Positions 28,468-42,325 of a stretch of 64,000 nucleotides of DNA are shown here, piece after piece. Under the pieces are notes generated by a model. That model searched no databases. It saw only the letters and a list, made by a program, of their open reading frames with translations, and was not told where the DNA came from. Source of the DNA: Datnioides undecimradiatus (taxonomy: Eukaryota; Chordata; Actinopteri; Lobotiformes; Datnioididae); NCBI GenBank assembly GCA_008933995.1, contig WARS01000010.1:12678996-12742995 (forward strand). Reading direction: 5' to 3'. The position numbers and the translations under genes were made by a program. The first letter of the stretch is position 1. Every line of letters starts with the position of its first letter.

Positions 28468-30839
28468 GTCTGCTCTAATTTCTTATTGAAATAATCACCT
28501 TATTAAAAAAAAAAAGAAAAAGATGTGGATAACGCTGTCCATGGTAACAATGGATATCACGACGGTGAGGGTGATTAAATGTGATTAGGATGATGAAGCT
28601 AAAGACTTTTAATATTGTGCACATTTTTACTTGCATGCTGCGCTGAAAATCATCCAGCAATGAGAGGGTTTGACGTGCAAAGCAGCTGATTTTCGCTGTA
28701 TGCTTGCAAACTGTGTGTAGAGTGAAACACTGAATTCTTCCGGGTTACGGGAGAGTCATATTTATATATACATATATATACATACTACTTCCAGGTCATG
28801 GAAGAGAGGGGGTACTGAATAGCTGCAAATATAGTGATCCTAGATGATACAATATTATATTGTATATTTGTATCTTTGGTTGCAAACCACTGTAACAGAG
28901 TGATGCATGTGTGGCAGTCCTGAGCAGAACTGTTAACCATTTCCCAAATATCAAGGAGCGCTTGGTTTTCCTAACCTGGGCTGTGTTTCCACTTTTGGCT
29001 GGAAAGTTAAATCAAGCGCGCCTAAAATATTAGAAATCCTGCTTTTGCCCAGCTGGGATGGGCTACACTCCGAAGACTGACTGTTATCAACACATCTGAG
29101 TGCGGTTTTGGAGACACACCTGACCTTCTTTTCAGCGCATGGGGTGTTAAAGTCTGTTAGCAATAGCATATCTCGAACACGTCACGCTGAAAGGCACTGA
29201 GCTGTGTGAAGTCCCGAAAACTCTCGCAAATGTCTTGAGAATAGCTCCTCTTCTTCTTGGTGTCTGCTCTCTGGTCCCTGGAGTATTGAGTTAACACTGG
29301 GCTGGCCGATGGACTGCTTCCAGAGGCTCATAATCCACGACTCATATCAAATGTTGGAGACGGTTGGAGGGGAAATGGTGAAGCTCCAGGTTCTGATTGT
29401 GTGATAGCATTATTAATGGTTGACTTTATAAAATTTCAAAAATATTTCTTTCAATAAATCTCTTTGAAAGCAAACTCATGATGTCAGGACTGATCCTTCT
29501 GGTGTTCAGTGAAATGTTTGCTTTTATTAACCTGCACTCTTTCATTTTAGTGAGAAGGTGGAATGTGTAAAAGCTTCGACCGTGGACAAAATCAATACAG
29601 TGACCACAGTGAACAATCAATCCTGATGTCAAATAGCAGCAGCTTCCTGCCTTCAGCCTTTGTCCTGTCTAAACAGACACACTCAGTAAAATGACTTTAT
29701 CACCTCAAATCCTCCTGGGCACGGACACATAAAGCCCCACCCGAACTTCCCACTTACCAGAGTCCCCTCCGTCCACCTCACCCCCACAGATCCTGACCTT
29801 ACGTGTTCCACGCTGACACCCATCTCCACTAACATACAAAAGAGAAATGTGTGACAGCTTTGCTTTGCAGATAATATGACCTGTCATGTTTCAGTTCTTT
29901 TCTGTTGTCTAGAGGTGCACTGTGCAGCTGTATAGAGTAGAGAACAGTCAACTGAACTGAAATAAAAAACGAGATTAGCTCTTCCTCCATAGCCTCAGAC
30001 ACACAGTGTTACAGGATCAGGAGCAAAACAGCATCATCTGTCAGGACGGCCCTGCTCTTGACTGAGCTGAGGTCTGTAATTTCACGAGCCCCTTGGCTGG
30101 TTACTCCACAGTCCCTCTCCAAACCGTGTGTACATTTCTGCACCGCTGATGAGCTCAGAGGAATGTTTCTCTTTATTATTTTTTGGCAAAAAAAAAAGTA
30201 ATTTTTTGAAGGCCTGGGAAACTCATCCTGACTCACTTTGTGACGGATAAATCATCAGGCACAGTTGTGTCCCGCCTGGGCTGGGTGGATCTGATCTGAT
30301 CTGATGTTAGACGTTTCTGTCACACGGTGTCACTGTAAACCTACATTATGTCTGAACCACGCTGAACCATTTTGAAGTTCGGCAGCCGTTAACTTCCCCT
30401 CCCAGGATTATTGTTATTTATCTGGGTAATTGTTATTATTTTACCTTCAACGTTATAATGTGACAATCAGCGGGATGGCTCTCCTGCTGTACAGAGGAAA
30501 TATGGGAGATTCATTTAGATGTGAAATCTAAAAGTGTTGCTCGGGTTTCTGATTTTAGCATCAGCAAGTGAAAGTATAATCAGTGTTAACGTGTTTGTGC
30601 TTTCAGCCATGATTGTTTATTTAATGAATAATACAGACAGAATAATTGAGGTAGTTATATATTTATACTTTGTCTGTGTGTATTACAGGTGAATTTACCC
30701 GTGTGGTTTCTAGTTTCTGAGCGTTCTCTGTGTATTTTCTATAATAAATCTAACTCCCGTCATCCCGGTGACATTCCAGCGATCTGGGCGGTATCAGGGC
30801 GTCTTCCTGGGCCGTGGCCGTATCCAGAGTATGTTCCTC

Positions 30840-31090
30840 CCGGCGATTGGACCGGCACCGTCCCGTAAAAGGAGTCAAACTTCTCCATTGTATGTACAAG
30901 GTGTCCGTCAAAAGTACATTTGGTGACGACGAAGGGTCTACACAGGCTTTGAAAGCTCTGATTGGACAATACCCTCGTCACTCGGATCTTGGCGTCCATA
31001 TGATTGGATAAAACGAGAGCCCGTCACCGTCATCGATCTGTGATTGGAGCAGAGTTTCTCCAGGGAGGAGCACGTTAGTCTGCGGCCAGC
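30840..31090 (+). promoter_or_regulatory. TATA-less promoter with four inverted CCAAT boxes
   Basis: ATTGG (reverse of CCAAT) occurs at 30846, 30961, 31003 and 31043 within a locally CpG-richer stretch, followed by a GC-box-like GGGTGGGCGG at 31104-31113. The last three boxes are spaced 42 and 40 bp apart. This arrangement is typical of NF-Y-driven TATA-less promoters and lies directly before an exon-like segment ending in a consensus donor. Assigning it to the MAP4-like gene is inference from orientation and lack of other genes. Confidence 0.55.
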
Positions 31091-31177
31091 GGAGTGCACT
31101 CTCGGGTGGGCGGATCGTAGCGGTGACAGCGACGCTCGGAGACTCCCGACAAACTGTCAAAAAGCAGACAACTAACG
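31090..31177 (+). other. map4: Putative noncoding first exon of the MAP4-like gene
   Basis: GC-rich sequence ends at ACTAACG followed by a strong donor GTGAGT at 31178. The first coding exon (51222) begins only two bases before its ATG, so an upstream noncoding exon is required, and this is the best candidate. The 5' boundary is approximate. The implied intron is about 20 kb. Confidence 0.5.
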
Positions 31178-34100
31178 GTGAGTCAAGTAAAAATATGAAC
31201 TTTGTGTTTCAGCCGCCGTGCGTGGAAACACGCCCAGTTTGCAGTGAGAGAGTGGGAGTGAGTGGGCGGACGGCTGGAGTGTGTGGCAGTGAACTGACGG
31301 TGATTTTGGATGAGTGATCTCACAGCACGCATCACAGCGACGGTGTACTGGTGTAGGATAATGCTGCCTTCAGGTGCTGCTCGGAAACTCTTACTTTCGA
31401 AAAGCAGCGAGCTGAATGCGCAGCAGGAACGTTCCCGCCCTTTTTTGTGAATGATTAGCCAAAGGGCGACGCTTTACAACTTATTGAACGCCTCCTTGCT
31501 GACTCGATTATAAACTTTCATTTTGCCCCTCCGATTTACTGGAAAGGGGTGGTGGGTGGTTCACGTGCAGCTGAGTGTGTTGGTCCCGACAATCCAGACA
31601 GACTTTGAGGCAGCATGGGTGTGCACGGTGAAGTTGCACGGTCACAGTAGGCAGGAGGAAAGTTATGCAAGCTAGCTCGAGTCTCTTATTTGTGTGTGCG
31701 TGTGTTGGGCCTATCCATTCATTTAGTTAGGTGGAGGGCTCGAGGACTGCTCTGTAGATGTGCCTGAAGTCGAGCTCTGTGTGTGTTTTACCGTAGTTCA
31801 CTCTTTATCAGCTCAGATTGATGACACATCAATCTGAAGATACTCAGAGGCGCTCTGCCTCTGTCACTGTTGTTTTAGCTCTTATCTCGGCTCATCACTG
31901 GCAGCTGTCGGTGTTGGAGATCAAAGGTTGCAGACTCAGGACCAGTTATTTGCCTTTTCTGATCAGTCTGATCAGTTGTAATGACTCAGTATTGATGGAG
32001 TTAACCTGGTTATCACAACTGACCAACCCTGATCCTCCAATTCTTGATGAAGCGAGCGAGATCTGGCTGAAAGTTGTGGAACAAAGCTGACCTGAGTTCA
32101 GTGTGAAGGAGGCTAACTTTTCACACCTGTGTCGGGACTTTGTTATAGATTTTACACAAATTGATGCAAAAAAGAGGAATCGCAGCAGAGAGGATTGTCC
32201 CTCTCTCCCCCACCGTCTCCCTCCTTCTATCCAGATTACTCTCAATCCTCCCACAGCCAGATTACTGAGTGGGGAAATAAGAGGTGGGACTGATCTAAGG
32301 CCCTGAATTCATTATGGACCTGATCCAATCACATCCCTAAAACGTCCCGTTGCTTGTTGCCTCGCTGTAAGCCTGCCAGAGTGATCAGGTATTAGGCCTG
32401 AGGGGTTGACAGTTATCAAACAGGTCACAGGGGTCGCTCACTGTCGCAGCAACTGTCCCCAGAGTGGCTCAAATGAACAGCTACAGAATATGAGCGTAGA
32501 CCTGTGCAAAGCGCAGAGATGAGCGGTGAAACGTGCCGTTCGCTGCCCAGTGAAACCGCTCTTGTCGAAGTGAACGGGCCTTTCCAGCAGAGGCTCTTAT
32601 TTTAGGGATACATATATCAGCTCATATAACTTAATTGCACTGTAATGGCCCGGTGTTTGTTTGCGCTGAGTGAAGTACAAGGCCACATCATAAATTCCCG
32701 CCGTCAGGACAGTCCTCCATTCAGCTGCTCTGTTCTGCGTGGTGGAGGCGGTGGTGTTGCAGTGGATGCAGGGTCAGAAGCACGGCCTGTTGTTAAGAGG
32801 AGAAGCTACCTTGAAAAGCATTTACTGCGAGTGTTTTATGGAAACGCAGCGGGACTCGTGCCGCTAGGAGCAGATATTTCCAGTGATGAAAAGTCTAAAA
32901 AAAAAATAAAAAATAGGAACATCTGTTTTATTCTCCAGCTGTTTTATAAATACATCAGCCCTCAGCTCCTCACACTCGGCTCCAGCTCAACTGTCTGCGT
33001 GCTGAAACTTTACCAGCGTTTCCTGAGCAGGCCTAGTTCAACGCTCAGCAGCGTCTTGCCAATATCAAATACCACTCTCGGTAGTTTTATGGCTGTGGAA
33101 AGCTCGGGATTGTGGGAAAAACTCTGCGCCGTGAAGGTGAAACCAGACTTCACAATAGCCTCTCTGCTGGACTTTGCAGCCAGTGCAACATACATGAGCA
33201 AACCTCTGCTGCACAGAGTTTAGCAAAGGACCCAGCTCCAGGGCAAATTGGATAAATGATCGGTTAAGTGTGTTTGCAGGAATCTAATGTCTGACATTAG
33301 CCTTGAAAAGAGAGCTTTGTTTTGGGAGCGTAATTGAAGAGTTGCTGGGATGGTTGGTCACTCGGTTGCCCATAGAAACCAAAAGAGAAAGAAAATACAG
33401 CGCGCAGCCTTGAGACAATGCACACTCCTGATAAGGCTTGCCTCAGGCTGACACATCGTCATTGAATGTCTCCAGCACCAGTGTCAGTGAATCAGCACCC
33501 ACTGTCTTAGGCGAGCCCTTATTGAGTGTCTTCTCACTTCAGTTTCCAAAACACTATGTGAACACACCGACAGGATGATGTAATCAGCGATGACTACGCT
33601 GTTTGGGGGTGTGACTCCATATAGCTCTTCCTGTGTGACGTATTGCATAAATATGTATATCCAAAGTAATAATAATTATTATTAATGTCCTTGTGATTTA
33701 TCTGTAGAATTACTGGAGCGGGCAGTCCAGAGTGTCAGCTTTTCTTTCCAGGAAGTCTGAAATTCCATCTATAAATATGTGGGATGGTTCTTTTTAGGAA
33801 TGTTGGAGGAGAGGTGGGGGACCATGAAGGGCACAGAAAGGGAAGCTTCACTCCGTTCCATCTGTTTGTTCATCAGAAAGGTCAAAAGTGATGGAATGAT
33901 GGTGTTCTGCCTTTTTGTCTTCATAGTTTTATCCAAATGATTAATTGGCCAAAAGTAAGAAGAGCACACAGTTTTGGCTTTGAGTTCCTGTTTAGAGAAG
34001 CATACATCCCGGCGTTTTCAAAGGAACGTTGACTGAAGCTTCAAGGCTGTCGGTCATCATTAATACTATCTATGTGCATAAACGTAAATCTCATGTAATG

Positions 34101-37100
34101 CACATAAAATAAGTGTGGACATTTGTGCTGTTCATCGAAAAGGAGTGAACCTACATGAAGGAAAGGAGACATGAGGTGGGAGCTAATGTAAGGAAAGGGT
34201 GAGTCAGGAAATAATGATCGGAGGGGAGGGAGGGAGGAAGGAAGGAAGGAAAGGAGGAAGTATTAAAGTGAATAGAGGGTTCCAAGAGTTACTGAGTCAG
34301 AGATCCTGAATTCTTCGCAGCCTGTGGAATGTCTATTGACTGGAACAGAGAGCCCTGCCGCTCACCCTCCACCAGACACGTCAGACTACCTGATGGCTTC
34401 CACCTTCTCTCCTCATGTTTGCACTCATCTCAGAATCTGTCGGAGACAAGCATTTCTAATCCTGTAACATTGCAATTTGAAGCTAATTTGGGGAATTTCC
34501 AGGTCAAGGTCGAGTCATGGTCTGAATCATACTCGGGGTCATCCTGACTCCAGCAGGATACTCTCTTCAAGGTCAGCAGGCTGCTTCGTCTCAGCCTCTG
34601 TCTAGGAATCAGGAAGCGGAGGAAATCCATCATCCCTGTGCTCGTGTGCTGCCAAACAATGTTCCTGCTGAGGGAGTTTCGTCTGGGACAAGAACTGCAG
34701 TATTATCCCAACATAATGACGCTTCCTCACTCTTGTCCAGGCTACCCACGAGCCTGATAAGTTGGACTTCCCTTGTCTGACACGACTGCCACCGTCCTTT
34801 CAGCCGCGCTCTCAACAGCTCATGAATCATTTTCGGACCTACGCCCTCATTGCGCTGCGTCGTCGCTGGGATGTTGGGAAGACTGGGAGGTAGATGCGAG
34901 GGTGCAGCGCGGCCCAGATTGGACAGCTCCGATGATGGAATGTTGGGGCTGGGATGTGCTCGTCCACATCGAAAGGCAGAAGTGTTTCCAGCTGTTCCAA
35001 AAGGCCGTGCTTAAATGGGGTAAAGGCCGGTTGTCAAGGTTACGGACAAATTGCAAAAATTGCTTAACTGGGCACTTTCACACAGCTCCCCCTCAAAGGC
35101 ATCCGTACTGTACAGAGTGACAGAGGAGGTTGAGACAAGAATGAGGAAAGAGAGCTGGAACCCTGTCTCACACCTGGCCAGCTGCCAGCTGAGGAGGCTG
35201 CGCTTATTGAGACATACTGATGGATTACTGAGTGATTTAAAAACATGATTAGTGATGACAGTTCTAATCATTTAAACAGAAATAATAAAGTTTATTATCA
35301 CTAAAAATGCTGGATTTATATTATACTTTAGATAGACAGACAGTGAAATACAGCCAGAGGTCACAGGGGTCATGACTCAAACATCAGTCTCACTTTAGCA
35401 TCTGTTGTAGGTGCTGCTCTGTATGCAGTGCCCTGAGATGACTGTTGTTGGGGTCTGGTGCCATACACTTCAAACTGAATTGGGACCGCGGCTGCGTGTC
35501 TGTAACCAGTTCACTGAACGGGATTGGCTGTGATTCAGCTGTTTTGTACCGAAGCATCAGTCGAGCCTCGGCGTTGCTCCCTTTGTTTTACCTCCACACT
35601 CGTCAGCGGCGTCACTAACTGATTCATTACGGCAGATGAGCTCGCAGCTTTACAGGTGAACAGCAGAGGAGGGCCCGCCCGCCCCTGTTGTTCAGCGCTG
35701 CTCCTGTCAGCAGCTTGTTGTCTCTTAATGTTTGCCTGGGAGGGGAAGTCGCAGCCATGTGAGTTGGTGCACACCCGCGCTCTCTCAGGTCCACCTCTCT
35801 GCTTTAATGAATTATTTATCACTGATTACTGACTTTATCTGAAGTCAATGTGACAGCCATTAAATGCAGAGCTCTGATTGCTGTGGGGATGCAAAGCAGT
35901 CTGGGGGCTGCCACTAATGACTTTTTTTTTTTTTTTGAATAATCAATTGTTGAGTATGGATAACCCAGTTTGCAACAGTGGTGTCATCGCTTTGTCCTGA
36001 CCAACGGCCCAAACCTGAAGGGATGCAGGTGATTGAACAGATCGACACACCAGCCCCTGTGAATGATCACTTTCAGATGAACCGCGCCTGTTTTAAAGGG
36101 ACGGGTGTGCAGACTGACCGACTGCCTGAACGCACGTCAGACTCTCACTCGCTGCTTCTGGAGCGTGTGTTAACATGTTTTATGCTGCAGGTGTCAGGGT
36201 GAGAGACGGGCCACGCGTTGAAGCAGCCATCAGTACCACAGCCGCTCAGCAGGAGCTGAGTGATCCCTAAATGATTTTAGCAAAGCAGGTGTGCGGCAGA
36301 CCTAACACAGCATGGTCGGTCTGTCTGTAACTTGACTGCGATGCAGCCTTTAAAACCAGGAAAAGACGACGCTCATGACTTAACATGATGCTACAACAGA
36401 ATATGTGTCAATATATCAGTTTAACGTCGACATATTGTCCACACTGTCTGTGTAAATAAACTGTCATAATGTCATAATGAATAACTTTAAAATGGTAAAA
36501 GGTTGTTCAGTCAGCGGCAGCCTGTAAAATCATGTGGTCACTTCATCTCGCTGTGCATCTTGGGTCGCCAAACACACACAGATATGAGCGTGTGTGCGTT
36601 TGCCTGTGCAAACACGTACATAGATTCGCTATGTGCGTGTGTGTGTGTGTGTGCGGTCGGGGTGGAGTCTGGGATTGCGTGACAACGGCGGATTGAATGA
36701 ATGAAATGATGGAGGGATAGAGAGCAGAGAGGAAGAATGGGATGGTACAGAGTGAACCGGCCGCTGTAATCCCCCCACCCCTCTCAACGGTAGCAGCTGG
36801 ACCAGTGTGTCAGCAACCAGGCTTTACTGCTGCCAATCAGCCCTGCCGGGAATTATACGGCAGGGTTGGACGTCGCACAGATGGATGGATGTGTAGATTG
36901 AGGGATGCGATGGAGGTGTGTTGTAGACAGGGGAAGTCAGAATTTTACGTTCATATCTGATTTGTAGTTTCAGAGATACCTCCTCATTGGTTGTTCCTCC
37001 GGTGCTTTGTGGCGGGTGCAAACGGGGATGTTGTAACTCTAGCTTCATGGCTTATTCAGAGAAACAGTCTCGTGTGTCAACAAGGGGGCAGAATACAAAG

Positions 37101-38189
37101 AAAGGGACAGCCACAGGAATGTTTGAGTAGGAGCCTGTGCACGCCAGGAGACACCAGCAGCGAACTGAGACAGACGTGATTAACGGGACAGCCCGGCGAG
37201 ACAAATAAAGTCTCAGACCGCGTCTTACTCTGTGACCAACAGCGTGATCGTGCTTGTTCCTCGCCGCAGGCCGCGCCTCTTACGTCGACGTTACATGTGC
37301 GAGCAACGTCAGCATGTTTTCCGACGCCGTGAGTCTTAAAGCAGAGGTGTGCTGCTTCTCTGACGCTCTGACAACTCTGGCCTGCTTCGTTTAGATCCAC
37401 AGTCGGCCTGAAAAAGACGTGACTCTGCTCACACATCATCAGAAAACTGAATTAGAGGCCTCAGTCTGAGACTCATGTTCAGGATGTGCAGCAGCATACA
37501 GTGCAACGACAGTATAACAAACCAGACAAATAGGTGCACATGCAATAATAAATAAATAAAGTGTGTTTTGTAGCAAAACATGAGATATTATAAGTAGAAC
37601 CCGGTATGTGAGCGTGTGTGAGTACATGAGTCACCGGGCGGAGAAAGACTTTGTCGCAGAGGATCCACCATTCCGGCCGGAGTGTGTGCACACACCAGCG
37701 AATATCGAGCGTCCGAGCTCTGGATGAGTGTGTGTCCAGTACCTGTGTGTCGCAGTGTTTGTTTTGGGATTAGAGTTTGACCTCGCTGCGTCTGTCTGTG
37801 AGCGTGTGTCTCTGCTGCTTTGCATTCCATTGCGATGTGTTCAGCCTCGCAGTCTGTAACAATAGGGCATAGTTCCATAAGAAATACTCTACGCTGTGTG
37901 TGTGTGTGTGTGTGTCAGTGTGTCAGAGTGTGTGTAGGCGAGACAGCGAGAACATACAGGGAATTCATTCAGTCAGTGCTGCTGTGTGTCCAAAGTGCGG
38001 GAGAGAGGCAGGAGAGAAGGAGCAGGACATGATGGAGGGTGTGGACATCACTACCTGTCTGTCTCTCTGTCTGTCTGTCTGTCTCCCTGCTCACTAACAT
38101 GCACTCTAATGGGCTGCAGCAAGTGCTGAATTATACAAACACGCTCTAGAGTTCTGTTTAATTCTGTTAGGACCAGAAGACAGCTCTGT

Positions 38190-38194
<5 letters not shown>

Positions 38195-38222
<28 letters not shown>
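38195..38222 (+). repeat. (CA)n microsatellite
   Basis: A CA tract of about 28 bp in the inferred first intron of the MAP4-like gene. Confidence 0.95.
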
Positions 38223-41200
38223 GGTGCCAAACACTGGCCCTTTCACTTAGCTCTCAAACAGGCCCACTGTGGGCTCTCTCTCTCTCATACACACACACAG
38301 CACATATTAACATTACCTAAAGTGGAGCTTTGTGAATGGAGCCAAACATCAAAGACACTCTGGCTGCTAAGAGCCAAGCGAGACAACACACAGATGCAGA
38401 CACATGTGCAAATACGCGCCGGTTTAGGTTTGACGTGGACACCTTTCCAATAACTTCTGCTTCTTCGTTTGTATATTTTTAGTTGCTAAACACATGATTT
38501 AATGAAACTTATTTAATTTATATTAAAATCTATTTTTTCACACTGCTTAATTTTCAAACGAGCAACACCGCTAAGCTTTCACTTTGTCTCTTCATGCATC
38601 TCTTACTCTTCTTTTCCCTTTTCCATAATGCTGCTGTTTAAATGTCAAATCCATTAGTGAGATATGAGACAGACACACTCAGGTCTAGCTGCGTGGACAC
38701 ATTTGAATAGTGCAGGAGTTGAGCTGGATGCGTTTGCACAGTAAACACCCTGAAAAGAAGAAGGGTTAAAAGTATTGCCCAAGCCTCAAGGAAGTGACAT
38801 CACAGCTCCAGCGTGGGTATTAATGGAACAAAGAGCAGAGCCATTGCAAACAGTGTGCATGAGAGCCGTGCTGCAGTTTGTGCGTCTGGTTGTACAGATT
38901 TGTGCGAGACAAAGTGACGACACATCACCAGAATCGTGACTTTTGCATTTCTCAACACTGTGCATTGTGCAACTTGTGAGCCCACAGGTGGCGGTCTGCA
39001 GATCGCAACAATACAGGAAATGCATGCTTGAATTTGAGGGACAGACAGGCTTAAAAGGGGAAATGCATGTCAGCAGGAAGGAAGTACAGTGACTGTTTAT
39101 TAAATGTGTCATGTGATATATAAAAAAGCACAAGTTATATTCCTATGATTTTTAAAAGGTACATATACTTCTGCAAACATTCACGTTGACTTTTGCAGGT
39201 GCATCGCTACTTGTCTTAGTCCATAACTGTCCATCATACTGTAGACTAACATAAACCAATGGCAGGATGTGAACTGCGCTGTTGCCTGCTCATGTTTCTG
39301 CACAACACAAACGCAAGGAGGAAGCTCTGGTGAAAACATCGCTCCACAGCTCCTCTAGTGGTGAAAAACTCCACAGGGTGCCTTTAATTTAGTTAGTTCA
39401 TGTCAGACTCACTGCAGAGCGGCAGCACAGCTCCACCCTCTCATTTCACCATCAGCTAAGGTTTCTGAACACGGAACTGCTGCGTTATCTGATTGATCGA
39501 TCGATTGCTTCCTGGTAGAGTGCACGTTGATCAACAGTAGTTTTCAGTCGATTTGATTTTACCGTTGAGCCGCTGCTGCAACATCCAGCTCGTGCTGGCT
39601 GCAGAGGGGTGTGAGCGGTCCAGCTCGGGCACCACAGGTGATGCGCTGAGAGGTCTGACACTTCCCACACTTGAACTATTCCATCATGCCATGCTAACTT
39701 CTGTTTCCCTAGCAACTGCTTTCCCCTTGAATCGTCACTGTCAAACACACTTTCTTCTGCTTTTCACGCTTTTGGAAATATATTTCAGCTGCTCACAAAA
39801 CACAATCTAGTTGTTGACCCTGTCTTTGTGTTTGTGATCTATTTCCTGTCTCTTTTGTTGTTGTTTCTCATCCTTCCACTCCCTGCACTCTCATGCATCC
39901 TCACCCACGCCTCTCTGCTTCCCCCCGTCAGCCCTTTCCCATCTCTCTCTTCCTGTCAGAGGATCAATAGAGCCGTCCTCTACTCTCCTCTCCTCCACCG
40001 GCTGACAGATTTTGGAGGCCGTCATGGCTTTACATCATCACTGATTAGGACAGCAGAGCTCTGTGTACTTTTCACACACACACGCACAGTTTTAGTGACA
40101 GCACACACTGTCAGAGCTTTTGCCAGTTACATGGGAAAGCCCTTACAGACCTACACAGCATCTGAATTATTCATCTGCACATGGCATACTATTCATTACG
40201 TACTATATGCGGGATATCGTGCATAAGAGCTATGCTATTATATAAGGATCTTACACGCACACACACACACACTCTTCCAAGGTTGTGTAAACCTCAGTGT
40301 CATCATCATCAGGCTATTTTGGTCGTCTAATGGAGTCGCATCCGGAGGACGGGATTGATGGCACAGTGAAAATTAAGATTTCACTTTTGATTGGCGTGCA
40401 GCAGCCCCGCCCCAGATGAACACACACATAATGAACACATTAGTTATCTGTTTGTGGCCTGTCGGTGTCTTGCATCAGGCCTAATATATTACTGGCCACA
40501 GTGTGACCGGCGCCTCATCTGAGCTGTCCGAACACATTCAGTCAGAAACATTTAACCAGTCTGAGTGTTGAGTCTGTGCTCTGGCGTGTGTTTTCATGAA
40601 CACGAACATGAATGTGTAATTAGAACCTTGTGACACGTCTGTTCAGGTTATTCTGTGCCCCAGCTACTTTCCACATGATCCCAAGTAGTCCCACACACTG
40701 AAGGCTGATTTTTAATGTGCAGCCTCTCTTTACCTTTAAGTAACAAAATGCATACACGTGTGCATTACCCATAATGCAACTCAAAACGTTCCACAATCCC
40801 CGGCAGTTTCAGAGTGCCTTCACTTGCCTGGTCTCTCTCTCTCCTTGTTCCCTTTGAACTTACTCGCTCGCTCTCTTTGTTTCTGGTGATGTGTGCGACG
40901 TGGTGCTGCAAAGTGTTGTGCATCGTTCCCATAGATCCTACCTGCTCAACCCCAATTTACATAGCGAAAAATAGGCTTTTTGTGCACAGAGTGATAATAA
41001 AAGAAATGCCACTGTCCCGTGCACAAGTCAGCGTACCACCATAATGATCTTGACACAGTTATTTTAAGGTGAAGTAGTTGCATAATGTTGCTTAAAGTAC
41101 GACCTATGAAATGTGTCCATGAAGAGTCCTCAGAAGCTGCAACAATATGCAGACGACGCCCCGTTTGACCTTTATGAGTCCCAGTTTAATTATCCCTCAG

Positions 41201-41862
41201 CTTCACTCACCCTGTGTGTGCTTGGCGCTTTAATGCTTCTAACTCTTAAAACATCACACACTTTAGACAGGCCGCCATCAATTTTTATATAACAAGCTTC
41301 CAGCAGTGTATGCGTCTGTGTGTGTCCTCACTGCTCTGACCCCTTTTATGAAGTATGAATATTTTATCAGTGAGTCAGCCACCACATTCCCCTGTGTGTG
41401 TGTGTGTGTGTGTGTTGAAGGAAGAGGGCATTTGTTTTTGCATATTTATGTGTTCGACTCTTGTAATTGTGTTCACCTGCAGGTTGTATTTTGTGTATCA
41501 GTCAGCTCTGTAATTCTTATTTGGCTGTTTCACCAAATGACAGTCAAATCAAGGCCACATCCACATTGTATTCATTCATCTGCCCTTAATGTTGTCCTTC
41601 GTGCAAGTGTGTAGAGGTACTTGTGATGTTGGCAAGAGGTTCATTATAGTTTCATCAGTTTTCATTGACAAAGTGAACGGTGCTGTGCCAGTGGAAAGTC
41701 CTGTCGGGGACAGTTTGAGAGCAGGAACTGTGGCCCTGGGGCTAAAAATGGACCTGGTTTCCTGCTTTCATAATGCAAGTAAAGTTCCCAGAACAGAAAA
41801 GAGTCCTTCAACCCTAAACTGTGCAGCTCAACTATTTAACATTCACAGGTGTGGCAGGTGCC

Positions 41863-41864
<2 letters not shown>

Positions 41865-41910
<46 letters not shown>
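41865..41910 (+). repeat. (CA)n microsatellite
   Basis: A 46-bp CA tract directly before the 100-bp tandem duplication. Confidence 0.95.
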
Positions 41911-41916
<6 letters not shown>

Positions 41917-41985
41917 ACAGTACCTGAACATAATATGTGATTGAGGATCAAGGAACTGCACCTGTACACCACCTGAGACTAATTA

Positions 41986-42016
<31 letters not shown>

Positions 42017-42110
42017 ACAGTACCTGAACATAATATGTGATTGAGGATCAAGGAACTGCACCTGTACAACACCTGAGACTAATTACACACACACGCACAC
42101 ACACACACAC
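41911..42110 (+). repeat. 100-bp tandem duplication, two copies
   Basis: The unit begins TCTTTTACAGTACCTGAACA, contains GGAACTGCACCTGTACA, and ends in ACTAATT plus a CA tract. It occurs at 41911 and 42011 with an exact 100-bp offset and near-identical sequence (CACC versus AACACC at one point). A CA run at 41865-41910 precedes the first copy. Confidence 0.9.
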
Positions 42111-42289
42111 ACAGAACTACCTCCCTGTGACTATTGGCCTCTCCCTGTATTCGATAACAAAGACCCGTGGGGCTCTCTCTGCCACTCTCTCTCTCTTTCT
42201 CCCTCCCTCTCTCTGTTGTGGTCTTCCCAAAAGTAACAATGGTTCAGCCTGATGCTGAACATGCAACCACCTTCTTACATAAACAGCCA

Positions 42290-42293
<4 letters not shown>

Positions 42294-42323
<30 letters not shown>
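42294..42323 (+). repeat. (GT)n microsatellite
   Basis: A 30-bp GT tract. The switch from CA to GT strand sense within 200 bp of the duplicated CA tracts gives a potential hairpin. Confidence 0.93.

Positions 42324-42325
<2 letters not shown>

Larger units (their letters stand above)
23420..30839. other. ERG 3' UTR and intergenic region
   Basis: The start of this stretch must be 3' UTR of the channel gene. How far it runs cannot be fixed from sequence alone. Candidate polyadenylation signals lie at 26235, 26452 and 28458-28467. It also holds an inverted-repeat-bounded segment (24369-24748), a dispersed-repeat-like segment (about 25.36-25.59 kb) and a large AT/CA microsatellite (27924-28006). 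No additional gene is recognisable on either strand. Confidence 0.6.

Noticed and set aside
30760..31011. Short open frames on both strands of the GC-rich promoter region
   Set aside because: GC-rich promoter sequence lowers stop frequency. The CCAAT cluster and noncoding exon explain the region better.
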